In this document: piece after piece, positions 1-5,521 of the stretch
How positions within the stretch are numbered: the first letter of the stretch is position 1
Layout of the letters: the number at the start of each line of letters is the position of its first letter
Assembly: GCA_020634565.1 (NCBI GenBank)
Contig: JACKBN010000037.1
Span: 1 to 5,621, forward strand
Origin: Ardenticatenaceae bacterium
GTDB taxonomy: Bacteria; Chloroflexota; Anaerolineae; Promineifilales; Promineifilaceae
Direction of reading: 5' to 3'
Length of the DNA stretch: 5,621 nucleotides
Translations under genes and position numbers: made by a program
The notes under the pieces: model-generated
What the model saw: only the letters and a program-made list of their open reading frames with translations
Told to the model about the DNA's origin: nothing
Database searches by the model: none

Positions 1-1049
1 CCTTGATAGACATGTCGCCCCGCGTACAGTTCCGGCAGCTGCGTCCACAACGCCAGGTAGATAAATGCCAGATGCAGCAGCAGCCAGGCCAGCCCCAGCC
101 GCACCAGACGATTGCCCCACCAAAACCATAAAGCCACCAGCGCTAAAACAACGATGACGAAGATGGTAGCGGCCGTTCCGCTGAGGCTAATCAGGCTGTA
201 AATAAAGGTGAAGCGAAACAGCGTCACGATGACAAACTCGGCAAACTCTGGCCAGGTGAAGTAGGCTAGCCAATCTGTGGCGCCCCGCCCGCTGATGTCC
301 ACCGTCAGGTTGGGGCGGGTGAACATGATGACGATGTAGGCCACGGTGAAGAAAGCCAGCCCAGCAAATACAAGCAGCTCTTTTTTGGAGAGTAGAGAGT
401 GGAGACGAGAGAGTGTGTTTTTGCCGCCCAGCTTCCAGTCACCAGACTCCCATCTCTCGGCGAATAGCAGCAGGAGGAGGAAGGGCGGCAGCAGCATGCT
501 TTCTTCGTGGGAGAGGAAGGTGAGCAGGCAGAAAAACAGGGTGAGGAAAAGTTGGCGGTTAGACGGCCGTTTCAAATAGCTCAACCAGGCGCTCACCGTC
601 AGCAGGGAAAAAAGTGTGCTTTGAATAATGGCGATGCTGCTCAGCCAGGTCACCACGTCCACCCAATGGCTGTGAATGGCGAAGAGAGTGGCGACGAGAA
701 CGGCCGTAAACGCACCCAACTTTAGCTGCCGCGCTACGCGGTAAACCAGCGCCACCGTCAGCGCATGAAACAGCAGCTCCACCCAGTAATACCCCTCTGG
801 CTGGAAGTGAAAAATCATCTCCAGCAGGCCAAACCAGATGAGCTGCAAAGGGCGATAATACCAGCCAATTTCGTACGGGTTGAGCAGCGTAAAATAGGCC
901 CAATGGTTGGCTATGCCCTGCTTGATGTAATCGAATTGCACATAATCATCCCCCACCAGCGCCCAATCAAAAGGCGGGTAGTAGATTAAAAGGGCAATGA
1001 GAATGAGGCCGATGAGGGCGAGTCGTGGGTACAGTTTGTTTCGAGTCAT
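1..1049 (-). CDS. GT-C type (GT39/TMTC-like) membrane glycosyltransferase, partial
   Basis: An uninterrupted minus-strand frame runs from the ATG at 1049 off the left edge, giving 349 residues with the C-terminus missing. It is a polytopic inner-membrane protein: hydrophobic segments lie near residues 10-24, 67-81, 113-127, 138-155, 167-179, 187-196, 226-242, 268-290, 294-310 and 318-335. An acidic pair, GDDY at 33-36, sits in the loop after the first helix, where GT-C enzymes keep a catalytic Asp. YRPL (65-68), an FHALTVALVYRVA stretch (94-106), FAIHSHWVDVVTW (123-135) and SHEESMLLP (180-188) match the order of motifs in TMTC/DUF1736-like proteins, which transfer sugars from polyprenyl-phosphate donors. 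This family fit is inferred from motif memory; substrate is unknown. Residues 198-221 fall in a cytoplasmic or periplasmic loop encoded by heptamer repeats (387-456). An alternative in-frame ATG lies six codons upstream at 1067; neither start has a good Shine-Dalgarno, and 1049 was chosen because it leaves a normal leader after the weak promoter candidate. Confidence 0.82.
   Translation of the reverse strand, partial: MTRNKLYPRLALIGLILIALLIYYPPFDWALVGDDYVQFDYIKQGIANHWAYFTLLNPYEIGWYYRPLQLIWFGLLEMIFHFQPEGYYWVELLFHALTVALVYRVARQLKLGAFTAVLVATLFAIHSHWVDVVTWLSSIAIIQSTLFSLLTVSAWLSYLKRPSNRQLFLTLFFCLLTFLSHEESMLLPPFLLLLLFAERWESGDWKLGGKNTLSRLHSLLSKKELLVFAGLAFFTVAYIVIMFTRPNLTVDISGRGATDWLAYFTWPEFAEFVIVTLFRFTFIYSLISLSGTAATIFVIVVLALVALWFWWGNRLVRLGLAWLLLHLAFIYLALWTQLPELYAGRHVYQ
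387..456. repeat. Inverted heptamer array inside the glycosyltransferase gene
   Basis: Plus-strand positions 387-414 are four tandem 7-mers: GGAGAGT, AGAGAGT, GGAGACG, AGAGAGT. After 14 bp (two heptad lengths) positions 429-456 are CAGCTTC, CAGTCAC, CAGACTC, CCATCTC. Read on the minus strand, the second block gives GGAGTCT, GGTGACT, GGAAGCT, close to the first block, so the two blocks point toward each other. The tract stays open in the real coding frame and encodes glycosyltransferase residues about 198-221, a polar loop between two membrane helices. The 7-bp period is out of step with codons, so the repeat is not a peptide repeat. No perfect long hairpin forms. Confidence 0.6.
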
Positions 1050-1074
1050 CACTTCTTGTTGTATCATCCAAAGA

Positions 1075-1155
1075 ATGGGTAATTGTTAATGGGAAATGGT
1101 TAATTGTCAAAATTGAGCCATAACCATTAACAATTGGTCATTTACCGTTAACCAT
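1075..1155. repeat. Inverted heptamer array in the divergent intergenic region
   Basis: This fills most of the 117-bp gap between the divergent membrane-protein and yyaL genes. The left block (1075-1109) is five plus-strand 7-mers: ATGGGTA, ATTGTTA, ATGGGAA, ATGGTTA, ATTGTCA. An 11-bp spacer (1110-1120) follows. The right block (1121-1155), read on the minus strand, is ATGGTTA, ACGGTAA, ATGACCA, ATTGTTA, ATGGTTA. Both blocks share the consensus ATGGTTA and face each other. A perfect 12-bp inverted repeat joins 1081-1092 and 1124-1135. The tract is much more AT-rich than the genes around it and ends one base before the AAGGAG ribosome binding site of yyaL. A role in transcription, or simple repeat expansion, are both possible. 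Confidence 0.65.
1082..1110 (-). promoter_or_regulatory. Weak sigma70-like promoter candidate for the membrane protein
   Basis: On the minus strand TTGACA (1110-1105, perfect -35 match) is followed after 17 bp by AACAAT (1087-1082, four of six matches to TATAAT). Transcription would begin near 1075, leaving roughly 26 nt of leader before the ATG at 1049. The same bases read TTGTCA at 1104-1109 on the plus strand, a possible -35 for yyaL, but no convincing -10 follows it. Both elements lie in the heptamer array, so chance matches in AT-rich repeats are likely. Confidence 0.22.
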
Positions 1156-1166
1156 TAAGGAGTTTT

Positions 1167-3215
1167 ATGCCGAATCATTTAGCGCAAGAAACCAGCCCAT
1201 ATCTGCTGCAACACGTCAATAATCCCGTCGATTGGTATCCCTGGGGCGAGGAAGCGCTGCACCGCGCCCGCCAGGAAGACAAACCGATTTTACTCAGCAT
1301 TGGCTACGCGGCCTGCCACTGGTGCCACGTCATGGCTCACGAATCGTTTGAGAATGAAACCACTGCTAATTACATGAACGCGCATTTCATCAACGTTAAG
1401 GTTGACCGTGAGGAGCGCCCCGATCTGGACGCGATTTACATGCAGGCAGTCGTGGCGATGACCGGCCAGGGTGGCTGGCCCATGACTGTATTCCTCACGC
1501 CCGACGGACGGCCGTTTTACGGCGGCACTTATTTTCCTCCAGCGCCACGCTACGGCATGCCCAGCTTCATCCAGCTGATGCAGGGCATTGTCAACGCCTG
1601 GGAAACGCAGCGCGGCGAAATCGTCCAGAGTTCTAGCGAGATTACCAAGCATTTGCAGCGAACGGCCGTACTCACCGGCGAAGAAGATGTGCTGAGCCCC
1701 GGCATGTTTGGCAAAGCCACGGCCGCGCTGGCTCAAACCTTCGACCACGAGCGCGGTGGTTTTGGCAGCGCACCCAAATTTCCGCCCTCGATGACGTTGG
1801 AATATTTGCTGCAAAGCTTTGTGCTGCACAAAGACAGCCGCGCCCTGCACATGGCTGAAACCACGCTCAAAAAGATGGCCTACGGCGGCATGTACGACCA
1901 AATCGGTGGTGGCTTTGCCCGCTACTCCACCGATGAGAAATGGCTGGTGCCCCACTTCGAGAAGATGCTGTACGACAACGCCCTGCTGGCCCGCGCCTAC
2001 CTGCACGCTTATCAGGTAACGCAAGAGCCGCTCTACCGCCGCATCGTCGAGGAAACGCTCAATTTTGTGGTGCGCGAACTGCGTCACGAAGACGGCGGTT
2101 TCTACAGCAGCTACGATGCCGATAGCGAAGGTGAAGAAGGTAAGTTTTACACCTGGTCGGCCCCGGAAATTGAGGGGTATTTGGGCGAAGATGCCCAACT
2201 GTTCAAGCTGCGCTACGGCGTCAGCGAGGCGGGCAACTGGGAAGGGACCAACATCCTCAACATCCAAAAAGAGCTGGATGAGGTGGCCTGGGCCACCAAA
2301 CTGAGCGAGGCACAGGCAGCGGAGCGGCTGGCTGCGGCCAAACAAAAGCTGTACGACATCCGCGCCCAGCGCATCTGGCCCGGGCTGGATGACAAGGTGC
2401 TGACCGCCTGGAACGGTCTGATGCTGGCCGCTTTCGCCGAGGCGGGGCGCATCCTTAACCGGCCCGATTACACGGAAACGGCCGTTCACAACGCCCAATT
2501 CCTGTATCAAACAATGCGCACGGAAAACGGCCGTCTCCTACGCACCTGGAAATCTGGTTCAGACGCCAAATACAATGGCTACCTGGAAGATTATGCCTAC
2601 CTGGCCGATGGCCTGCTGGCGCTTTACCAAACCACCTTCGACGAGCGCTGGTTCCACTGGGCGCACGAACTGGCCGAAACGATGCGCACCCATTTCTACG
2701 ACGCCGATCATGGCGGCTTTTTTGACACCTCCGATGACCACGAGGCGCTCATCCACCGCCCCAAAGATTTGCAGGACAACGCCGTACCCAGCGCCAACGC
2801 GATGGCGGCGCAGGTGCTGTTGAAGCTGAGTTTGTATTTGGGGAATGAAAAGTATTGGGAACTGGCAGAAACGGCCGTCTCCTCCCTTTATGGCGCGATG
2901 GTGCAGTATCCGAACGCGTTTGCCCATTGGCTGTGTGCGGCCGTTTTCATTACCAGCCAGCCGCAAGAAGTGGCCATCATTGGCGATGTGGGTTCCTCGG
3001 ATACCGAGGCGCTCATCGACACAACGTTTGCCGCTTTTCGGCCCAATTTGGTGGTCGCCGCTGGCAGTCCCAGCAGCGACATTCCGCTGCTTACCCAGCG
3101 CAAACGGCTGGATGATCAAGCAACAGCGTACGTCTGCCGCCGCTTTGTCTGCCAACAGCCGGTCAATTCACCAGAAGCTTTAGCGGCCCAACTTCCCGCA
3201 GCCGTGCGCCCATAA
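1167..3215 (+). CDS. yyaL: YyaL/SPATA20-family thioredoxin-domain protein (DUF255)
   Basis: The 682-residue product has the usual full length of this widespread family (Bacillus YyaL, mammalian SPATA20). The N-terminal thioredoxin-like domain (about 1-165) carries the family signature SPYLLQH (10-16), NPVDWYPWG (19-27), a CHWC active site (50-53) followed by HVM, DREERPDLD (80-88) and GGWPMTVFLTPDG (102-114) with the expected cis-Pro at 105. The rest is an alpha/alpha-barrel resembling the N-acylglucosamine epimerase or six-hairpin fold, with GSAPKFP (200-206), GGMYDQIGGGFARYS (240-254), VPHFEKMLYDN (261-271), FYSSYDADSEGEEGKFYTW (312-330), NWEGTNIL (357-364) and LDDKVLTAWNGLM (407-419). No signal peptide is seen, so it is probably cytosolic. 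Its reaction is not established; a redox or sugar-related role is often guessed from the folds. AAGGAG (1157-1162) lies 4 nt before the ATG and fixes the start. It leads an operon with the DUF488 gene 16 bp downstream. All key motifs are intact. Confidence 0.95.
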   Translation: MPNHLAQETSPYLLQHVNNPVDWYPWGEEALHRARQEDKPILLSIGYAACHWCHVMAHESFENETTANYMNAHFINVKVDREERPDLDAIYMQAVVAMTGQGGWPMTVFLTPDGRPFYGGTYFPPAPRYGMPSFIQLMQGIVNAWETQRGEIVQSSSEITKHLQRTAVLTGEEDVLSPGMFGKATAALAQTFDHERGGFGSAPKFPPSMTLEYLLQSFVLHKDSRALHMAETTLKKMAYGGMYDQIGGGFARYSTDEKWLVPHFEKMLYDNALLARAYLHAYQVTQEPLYRRIVEETLNFVVRELRHEDGGFYSSYDADSEGEEGKFYTWSAPEIEGYLGEDAQLFKLRYGVSEAGNWEGTNILNIQKELDEVAWATKLSEAQAAERLAAAKQKLYDIRAQRIWPGLDDKVLTAWNGLMLAAFAEAGRILNRPDYTETAVHNAQFLYQTMRTENGRLLRTWKSGSDAKYNGYLEDYAYLADGLLALYQTTFDERWFHWAHELAETMRTHFYDADHGGFFDTSDDHEALIHRPKDLQDNAVPSANAMAAQVLLKLSLYLGNEKYWELAETAVSSLYGAMVQYPNAFAHWLCAAVFITSQPQEVAIIGDVGSSDTEALIDTTFAAFRPNLVVAAGSPSSDIPLLTQRKRLDDQATAYVCRRFVCQQPVNSPEALAAQLPAAVRP

Positions 3216-3235
3216 TGCAAATGGTACCTTTATGA
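3215..3235 (+). promoter_or_regulatory. Six-codon frame bridging two genes (possible translational coupling)
   Basis: The yyaL stop TAA (3213-3215) shares its last A with an ATG (TAATG). That ATG opens a six-codon frame, M-Q-M-V-P-L, whose TGA (3233-3235) overlaps the next gene's ATG (3232-3234) as ATGA. The downstream gene has no recognisable Shine-Dalgarno, so ribosomes ending yyaL could restart here and step into it. The overlaps are read directly from sequence; the coupling role is inference. Confidence 0.4.
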
Positions 3236-3597
3236 AATACGACGAAATCTCTCTCCAACTCAAACGCATCTACGATGATCCCAGCCCCGCCGACGGCTTT
3301 CGCGTTCTGGTAGACCGCCTCTGGCCGCGCGGCGTCAGCAAAGAAGATGCGCATGTAGACCTCTGGCTGGGCGACATCGCTCCTTCACCCGGCTTGCGCA
3401 AATGGTTTGATCACGATCCCACTCGCTGGGACGAATTCATCGATCGCTACTTTGCCGAGCTAGATGAAAATCCACTGGTGGTTACCGAGCTTTTCCAGAA
3501 GACCACCAGCGGCACAATCACGCTGCTCTTTGCTGCCAAAGACGTGCGGCATAATCATGCCGTCGCGCTAAAAATGTATCTTGAAGGGAATGATTAG
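3232..3597 (+). CDS. yeaO: YeaO-type DUF488 family protein
   Basis: The 121-residue product is the length of Escherichia coli YeaO and matches its conserved blocks: KRIYD (11-15), DGFRVLVDRLWPRG (21-34), LRKWFDHDP (55-63) and TLLFAAKD (97-104) followed by HNHA (107-110). The family is small, soluble and presumably cytosolic; its biochemical role is not settled, and the conserved Arg and His residues suggest binding of an anionic ligand. It follows yyaL by 16 bp and very likely shares its transcript. No Shine-Dalgarno precedes the ATG, whereas an overlapping mini-frame does, so its translation may depend on yyaL. The start is supported because the N-terminus aligns with YeaO beginning a few residues before KRIYD. 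Its last four bases overlap the end of the convergent DUF3592 gene, with no terminator in between. Confidence 0.92.
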   Translation: MKYDEISLQLKRIYDDPSPADGFRVLVDRLWPRGVSKEDAHVDLWLGDIAPSPGLRKWFDHDPTRWDEFIDRYFAELDENPLVVTELFQKTTSGTITLLFAAKDVRHNHAVALKMYLEGND

Positions 3598-4082
3598 GTA
3601 AAACGGGAACGTAGGGTTAGCGGCAGCACGATGAGGGGAATGCAGGTAAACACAACACCCATTGCCAGCATAAAATAGCTGCTCCAGGTGACGCCGGGTT
3701 CGAGAACGGCCGTTTCCGGATCAGCCGGATCATAATGCACGGTGACGCCATTGCCTGTTGGATATCGTGTCACAATGCCCTCGGCGTGGCTCCGATTGCT
3801 GCTGCCATATTGGCCAAAGCTCACGGTGTCTGAAGTGTAAACAACATCGTCTACCACATAGCGAAAGGTCACATCACCAAAGTAGGCCGTGCCGTCATCA
3901 TCATTGTCGATGCGCACGTTGGACGAGAGAATTTCGCCGTCGGTGACTGGCCAGCTTTCGCTGACGCGCGCGTCTTGCAGCACAGACCAGCCCCAAATGG
4001 AGATGCCAATCCCCGCCGCCAAAAACACGAGCATCAAAAAAACAGTAATTCCGCAGCCGATAGAGTCAGATGTTTGACGCAT
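3594..4082 (-). CDS. DUF3592 domain membrane protein
   Basis: The 162-residue product has a membrane helix at about 12-33, an extracytoplasmic beta-rich domain, and a second helix at about 134-156 with a short basic tail (LRSRF). The DUF3592 pattern is clear: WPVTDGEILSS (44-54) opens the domain, FRYVVDDVVYTSD (73-85) forms the paired strands, VTVHYDPADPE (113-123) is the hallmark near the end, and VLEPG (126-130) follows before the second helix. The function of the family is unknown; members are small membrane-anchored proteins. The ATG at 4082 is preferred to one at 4136 because AGGA (4092-4089) lies 6 nt upstream of it, while the longer form adds 18 residues lacking family resemblance and would read through the terminator hairpin. 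It lies downstream of that terminator, and its stop overlaps the convergent DUF488 stop. Confidence 0.85.
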   Translation of the reverse strand: MRQTSDSIGCGITVFLMLVFLAAGIGISIWGWSVLQDARVSESWPVTDGEILSSNVRIDNDDDGTAYFGDVTFRYVVDDVVYTSDTVSFGQYGSSNRSHAEGIVTRYPTGNGVTVHYDPADPETAVLEPGVTWSSYFMLAMGVVFTCIPLIVLPLTLRSRFT

Positions 4083-4088
4083 GGTGAT

Positions 4089-4092
4089 TCCT
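4089..4092 (-). promoter_or_regulatory. Ribosome binding site deciding the DUF3592 start
   Basis: AGGA on the minus strand lies 6 nt before the ATG at 4082. It starts only one base after the U-tract of the upstream terminator, so a transcript initiated after the terminator could not carry it with a normal leader. This supports the shorter protein and implies expression by read-through or from a promoter inside the MerR gene. Confidence 0.55.
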
Positions 4093-4093
4093 G

Positions 4094-4131
4094 AAAAAAT
4101 AGCGTGAGGCGAAACGGCCGTTCCGCCCCAC
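4094..4131 (-). terminator. Intrinsic terminator of the AKR-MerR operon
   Basis: In minus-strand RNA, 4131-4104 folds into a 12-bp stem (two G-U pairs) with GGCC as the loop: GUGGGGCGGAAC pairs with GUUUCGCCUCAC. After four bases (GCUA) comes a run of six U (4099-4094). The hairpin starts 12 bp past the MerR stop codon. Its core is one copy of the AACGGCCGTT palindrome that recurs through the window. Confidence 0.8.
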
Positions 4132-4142
4132 AACATCCATTT

Positions 4143-4544
4143 TTAATCACACGGATCGGTTATTTCTCCGGTTAACAACCCATTGTAATAAGCAATCTTA
4201 CGGTCCAAATGATCCATGTGCGCTTGCAGTTCCTCGATGTGCGCTGCCAGCTCGCGCCGGTGCTCGGTAAGTACCTCAATGCGATCGGGAATGGTGTTGT
4301 CCCCCTGGCGGGCAAATTCCATAAACACCTGCATTTGCTGGATGGGCATCCCGGTGGCCCGCAGCAGCTTGAGGAAATGAATCCAGCCCAAATCTGCTTC
4401 AGCATAGCGTCGATGCCCATTTTCATGCCGAGTGATTTGCTCTAGCAGGCCAATCTTTTCGTAGTAGCGCAGCGTGTGTGCCGACAGGTCTGTCTTCTCC
4501 GCGACTTCCTGAATGGTGTAGGTTTCTTCTTGTAAATCAATCAT
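4143..4544 (-). CDS. MerR-family transcriptional regulator
   Basis: The 133-residue product has the standard MerR layout. The winged helix-turn-helix spans about 8-76: YTIQEVAEKTDLSAHTLRYYEKIGLL (9-34) holds the recognition helix, NGHRRY (42-47) is the wing, and FLKLLRATGMPI (57-68) is the second helix pair. A long helix (about 86-120) should form the antiparallel dimer coiled coil. The effector domain is minimal, ending in DPCD. MerR proteins bind between over-spaced -35 and -10 elements and switch them on by DNA distortion. The only Cys is C132; the Cys that AdhR/NmlR-type carbonyl sensors carry just before the TGM motif appears to be Leu here, so sensing by that thiol is unlikely. The ATG overlaps the reductase stop as ATGA, indicating coupling. 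A GAGAGGAAG purine stretch lies about 10 nt upstream. The reductase promoter is the likely target. Confidence 0.93.
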   Translation of the reverse strand: MIDLQEETYTIQEVAEKTDLSAHTLRYYEKIGLLEQITRHENGHRRYAEADLGWIHFLKLLRATGMPIQQMQVFMEFARQGDNTIPDRIEVLTEHRRELAAHIEELQAHMDHLDRKIAYYNGLLTGEITDPCD

Positions 4545-5521
4545 GCTGCTACCGCTTCCTCTCGCCCTAGCAGTTGCTCGATTTCAGCCATCTGCGCTGG
4601 CGTTAAAGGCCCAAACTCCATAGCCGCCGCATTTTCTTTCGCCTGTGCCTCGGTGCGAATGCCGGGGATGGGCACCACTTGCTCGCCCACTGCCCACAAC
4701 CAGGCCAGAGCACCTTGCACAACGGAACGGCCGTTGCTCATCAAAATCTCCCGAATTTTAGCACGGTTAGCCACAATTTTGGCGATGTTTTCCTTGGGGA
4801 ACGCATGGCTGCGCACGTCTGTGGCCGCAAACTCCACGTCCTTGTCGTACTTGTCAGAGAGGAACCCCATCAGCAGTGGGCTGCGCACCAGGCTGGTCAG
4901 ATCACTGGAAGCAGTGAAGTTAAACATCGCCGTGGCTGGTTCCATCACGTTCGCTGCGTGCTGAATGACGGTGGCATGCTCGCCAGCGGCGAACAGTTTC
5001 GCCAGAGCTACATCGTCGGTGCTCCAGCCGTAGGTGCGGATTTTGCCCTGCGTTACCAGCTTTTCCAGCCCATCCAGCAGCTCCGGCACGCGCTCTGGCG
5101 GGAACTCCCACATGTGCAGTTGGTAAATGTCAATCACGTCTGTGTTCAGGTGGCGCAGGCTCCGTTCGCATTCAAACGCCAGGTTTTGCAGGATCGCTTC
5201 CGGCGACTGGTAAGCTACCCTTTTGGCCGCTTCATCCACGTCAAAGCCAAATTTGGTGGCGATAACGACCTCATCGCGGCGACCTTGAATTGCTTTGCCC
5301 ACCATTTCTTCACTGTGGCCGGTGCCGTAATTTGCGGCCGTATCGATCAAATTAATCCCGGCATCCAGCGCTGCCTGAATGGCCCGGATCGATTCCGCAT
5401 CATCCACCTTGCCCCAGCCCGCCTGGTTGTCGATAAACACCCACTCACCGCCAATGGCCCAGGCTCCCAACCCCATCGGGCTAATTTGTAGGTTACTGTT
5501 TTTTAACGCTTTGTATTGCAT
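4541..5521 (-). CDS. Aldo/keto reductase, IolS/YhdN-like
   Basis: The 326-residue product is a full-length (beta/alpha)8-barrel NADPH-dependent carbonyl reductase. The catalytic tetrad is intact: D60 in NLIDTAANYG, Y65, K90 in VVIATKFGF and H136 in YQLHMWE. The N-terminal LGAWAIGG (18-25) and GWG (35-37) with SEEMVG (70-75) resemble the AKR11 group (IolS, YhdN). The C-terminal PIPGIRTEAQAKEN stretch is the usual cofactor-phosphate-binding loop. It probably acts in the cytosol on aldehydes or ketones; the physiological substrate cannot be read from sequence. The start is set by AAGGAG (5535-5530) 8 nt upstream, the strongest ribosome binding site in the window apart from that of yyaL. It is first in a two-gene operon with the MerR regulator. 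One ACGGCCGT copy (4727-4734) encodes N-G-R. Confidence 0.95.
   Translation of the reverse strand: MQYKALKNSNLQISPMGLGAWAIGGEWVFIDNQAGWGKVDDAESIRAIQAALDAGINLIDTAANYGTGHSEEMVGKAIQGRRDEVVIATKFGFDVDEAAKRVAYQSPEAILQNLAFECERSLRHLNTDVIDIYQLHMWEFPPERVPELLDGLEKLVTQGKIRTYGWSTDDVALAKLFAAGEHATVIQHAANVMEPATAMFNFTASSDLTSLVRSPLLMGFLSDKYDKDVEFAATDVRSHAFPKENIAKIVANRAKIREILMSNGRSVVQGALAWLWAVGEQVVPIPGIRTEAQAKENAAAMEFGPLTPAQMAEIEQLLGREEAVAA

Larger units (their letters stand above)
563..4734. repeat. Iterated palindrome ACGGCCGT, ten dispersed copies
   Basis: Exact copies start at 563, 700, 1508, 1662, 2478, 2527, 2871, 3706, 4114 and 4727. Eight of the ten are preceded by A and five of those are also followed by T, giving the extended palindrome AACGGCCGTT. 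Single-mismatch forms lie at 169, 1719, 2937 and 5334. Nine copies are in genes in all three codon phases: T-A-V (700, 1662, 2478, 2871, 3706), R-P (563, 1508) and N-G-R (2527, 4727). One (4114) is intergenic. An 8-mer would be expected about 0.1 times in this length. Confidence 0.85.

Noticed and set aside
346..579. Short plus-strand frame over the heptamer tract
   Set aside because: Low-complexity Ser/Arg-rich translation caused by the repeats, opposite the true glycosyltransferase frame.
559..903. 114-codon minus-strand frame within the membrane-protein region
   Set aside because: A different minus-strand frame is open from 1049 to the window edge and carries the membrane helices and GT-C motifs; this one is its shadow.
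1081..1135. Intergenic 12-bp inverted repeat as a terminator or mobile-element end
   Set aside because: The loop is 31 nt, the stem is AT-rich, there is no T-run, and no target-site duplication or transposase is present. It is better explained by the heptamer array.
1290..2510. 406-codon open frame on the minus strand opposite yyaL
   Set aside because: The plus-strand protein matches a known family over its entire length. The antisense translation has no recognisable motifs and its openness follows from codon bias of the real gene.
4083..4136. N-terminal extension of the DUF3592 gene to the ATG at 4136
   Set aside because: No ribosome binding site, 18 residues without family resemblance, and it would be encoded by the terminator hairpin.
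4679..5491. 270-codon open frame on the plus strand opposite the aldo/keto reductase
   Set aside because: The reductase has an intact catalytic tetrad, a strong ribosome binding site and full length. The opposite frame shows no family features.
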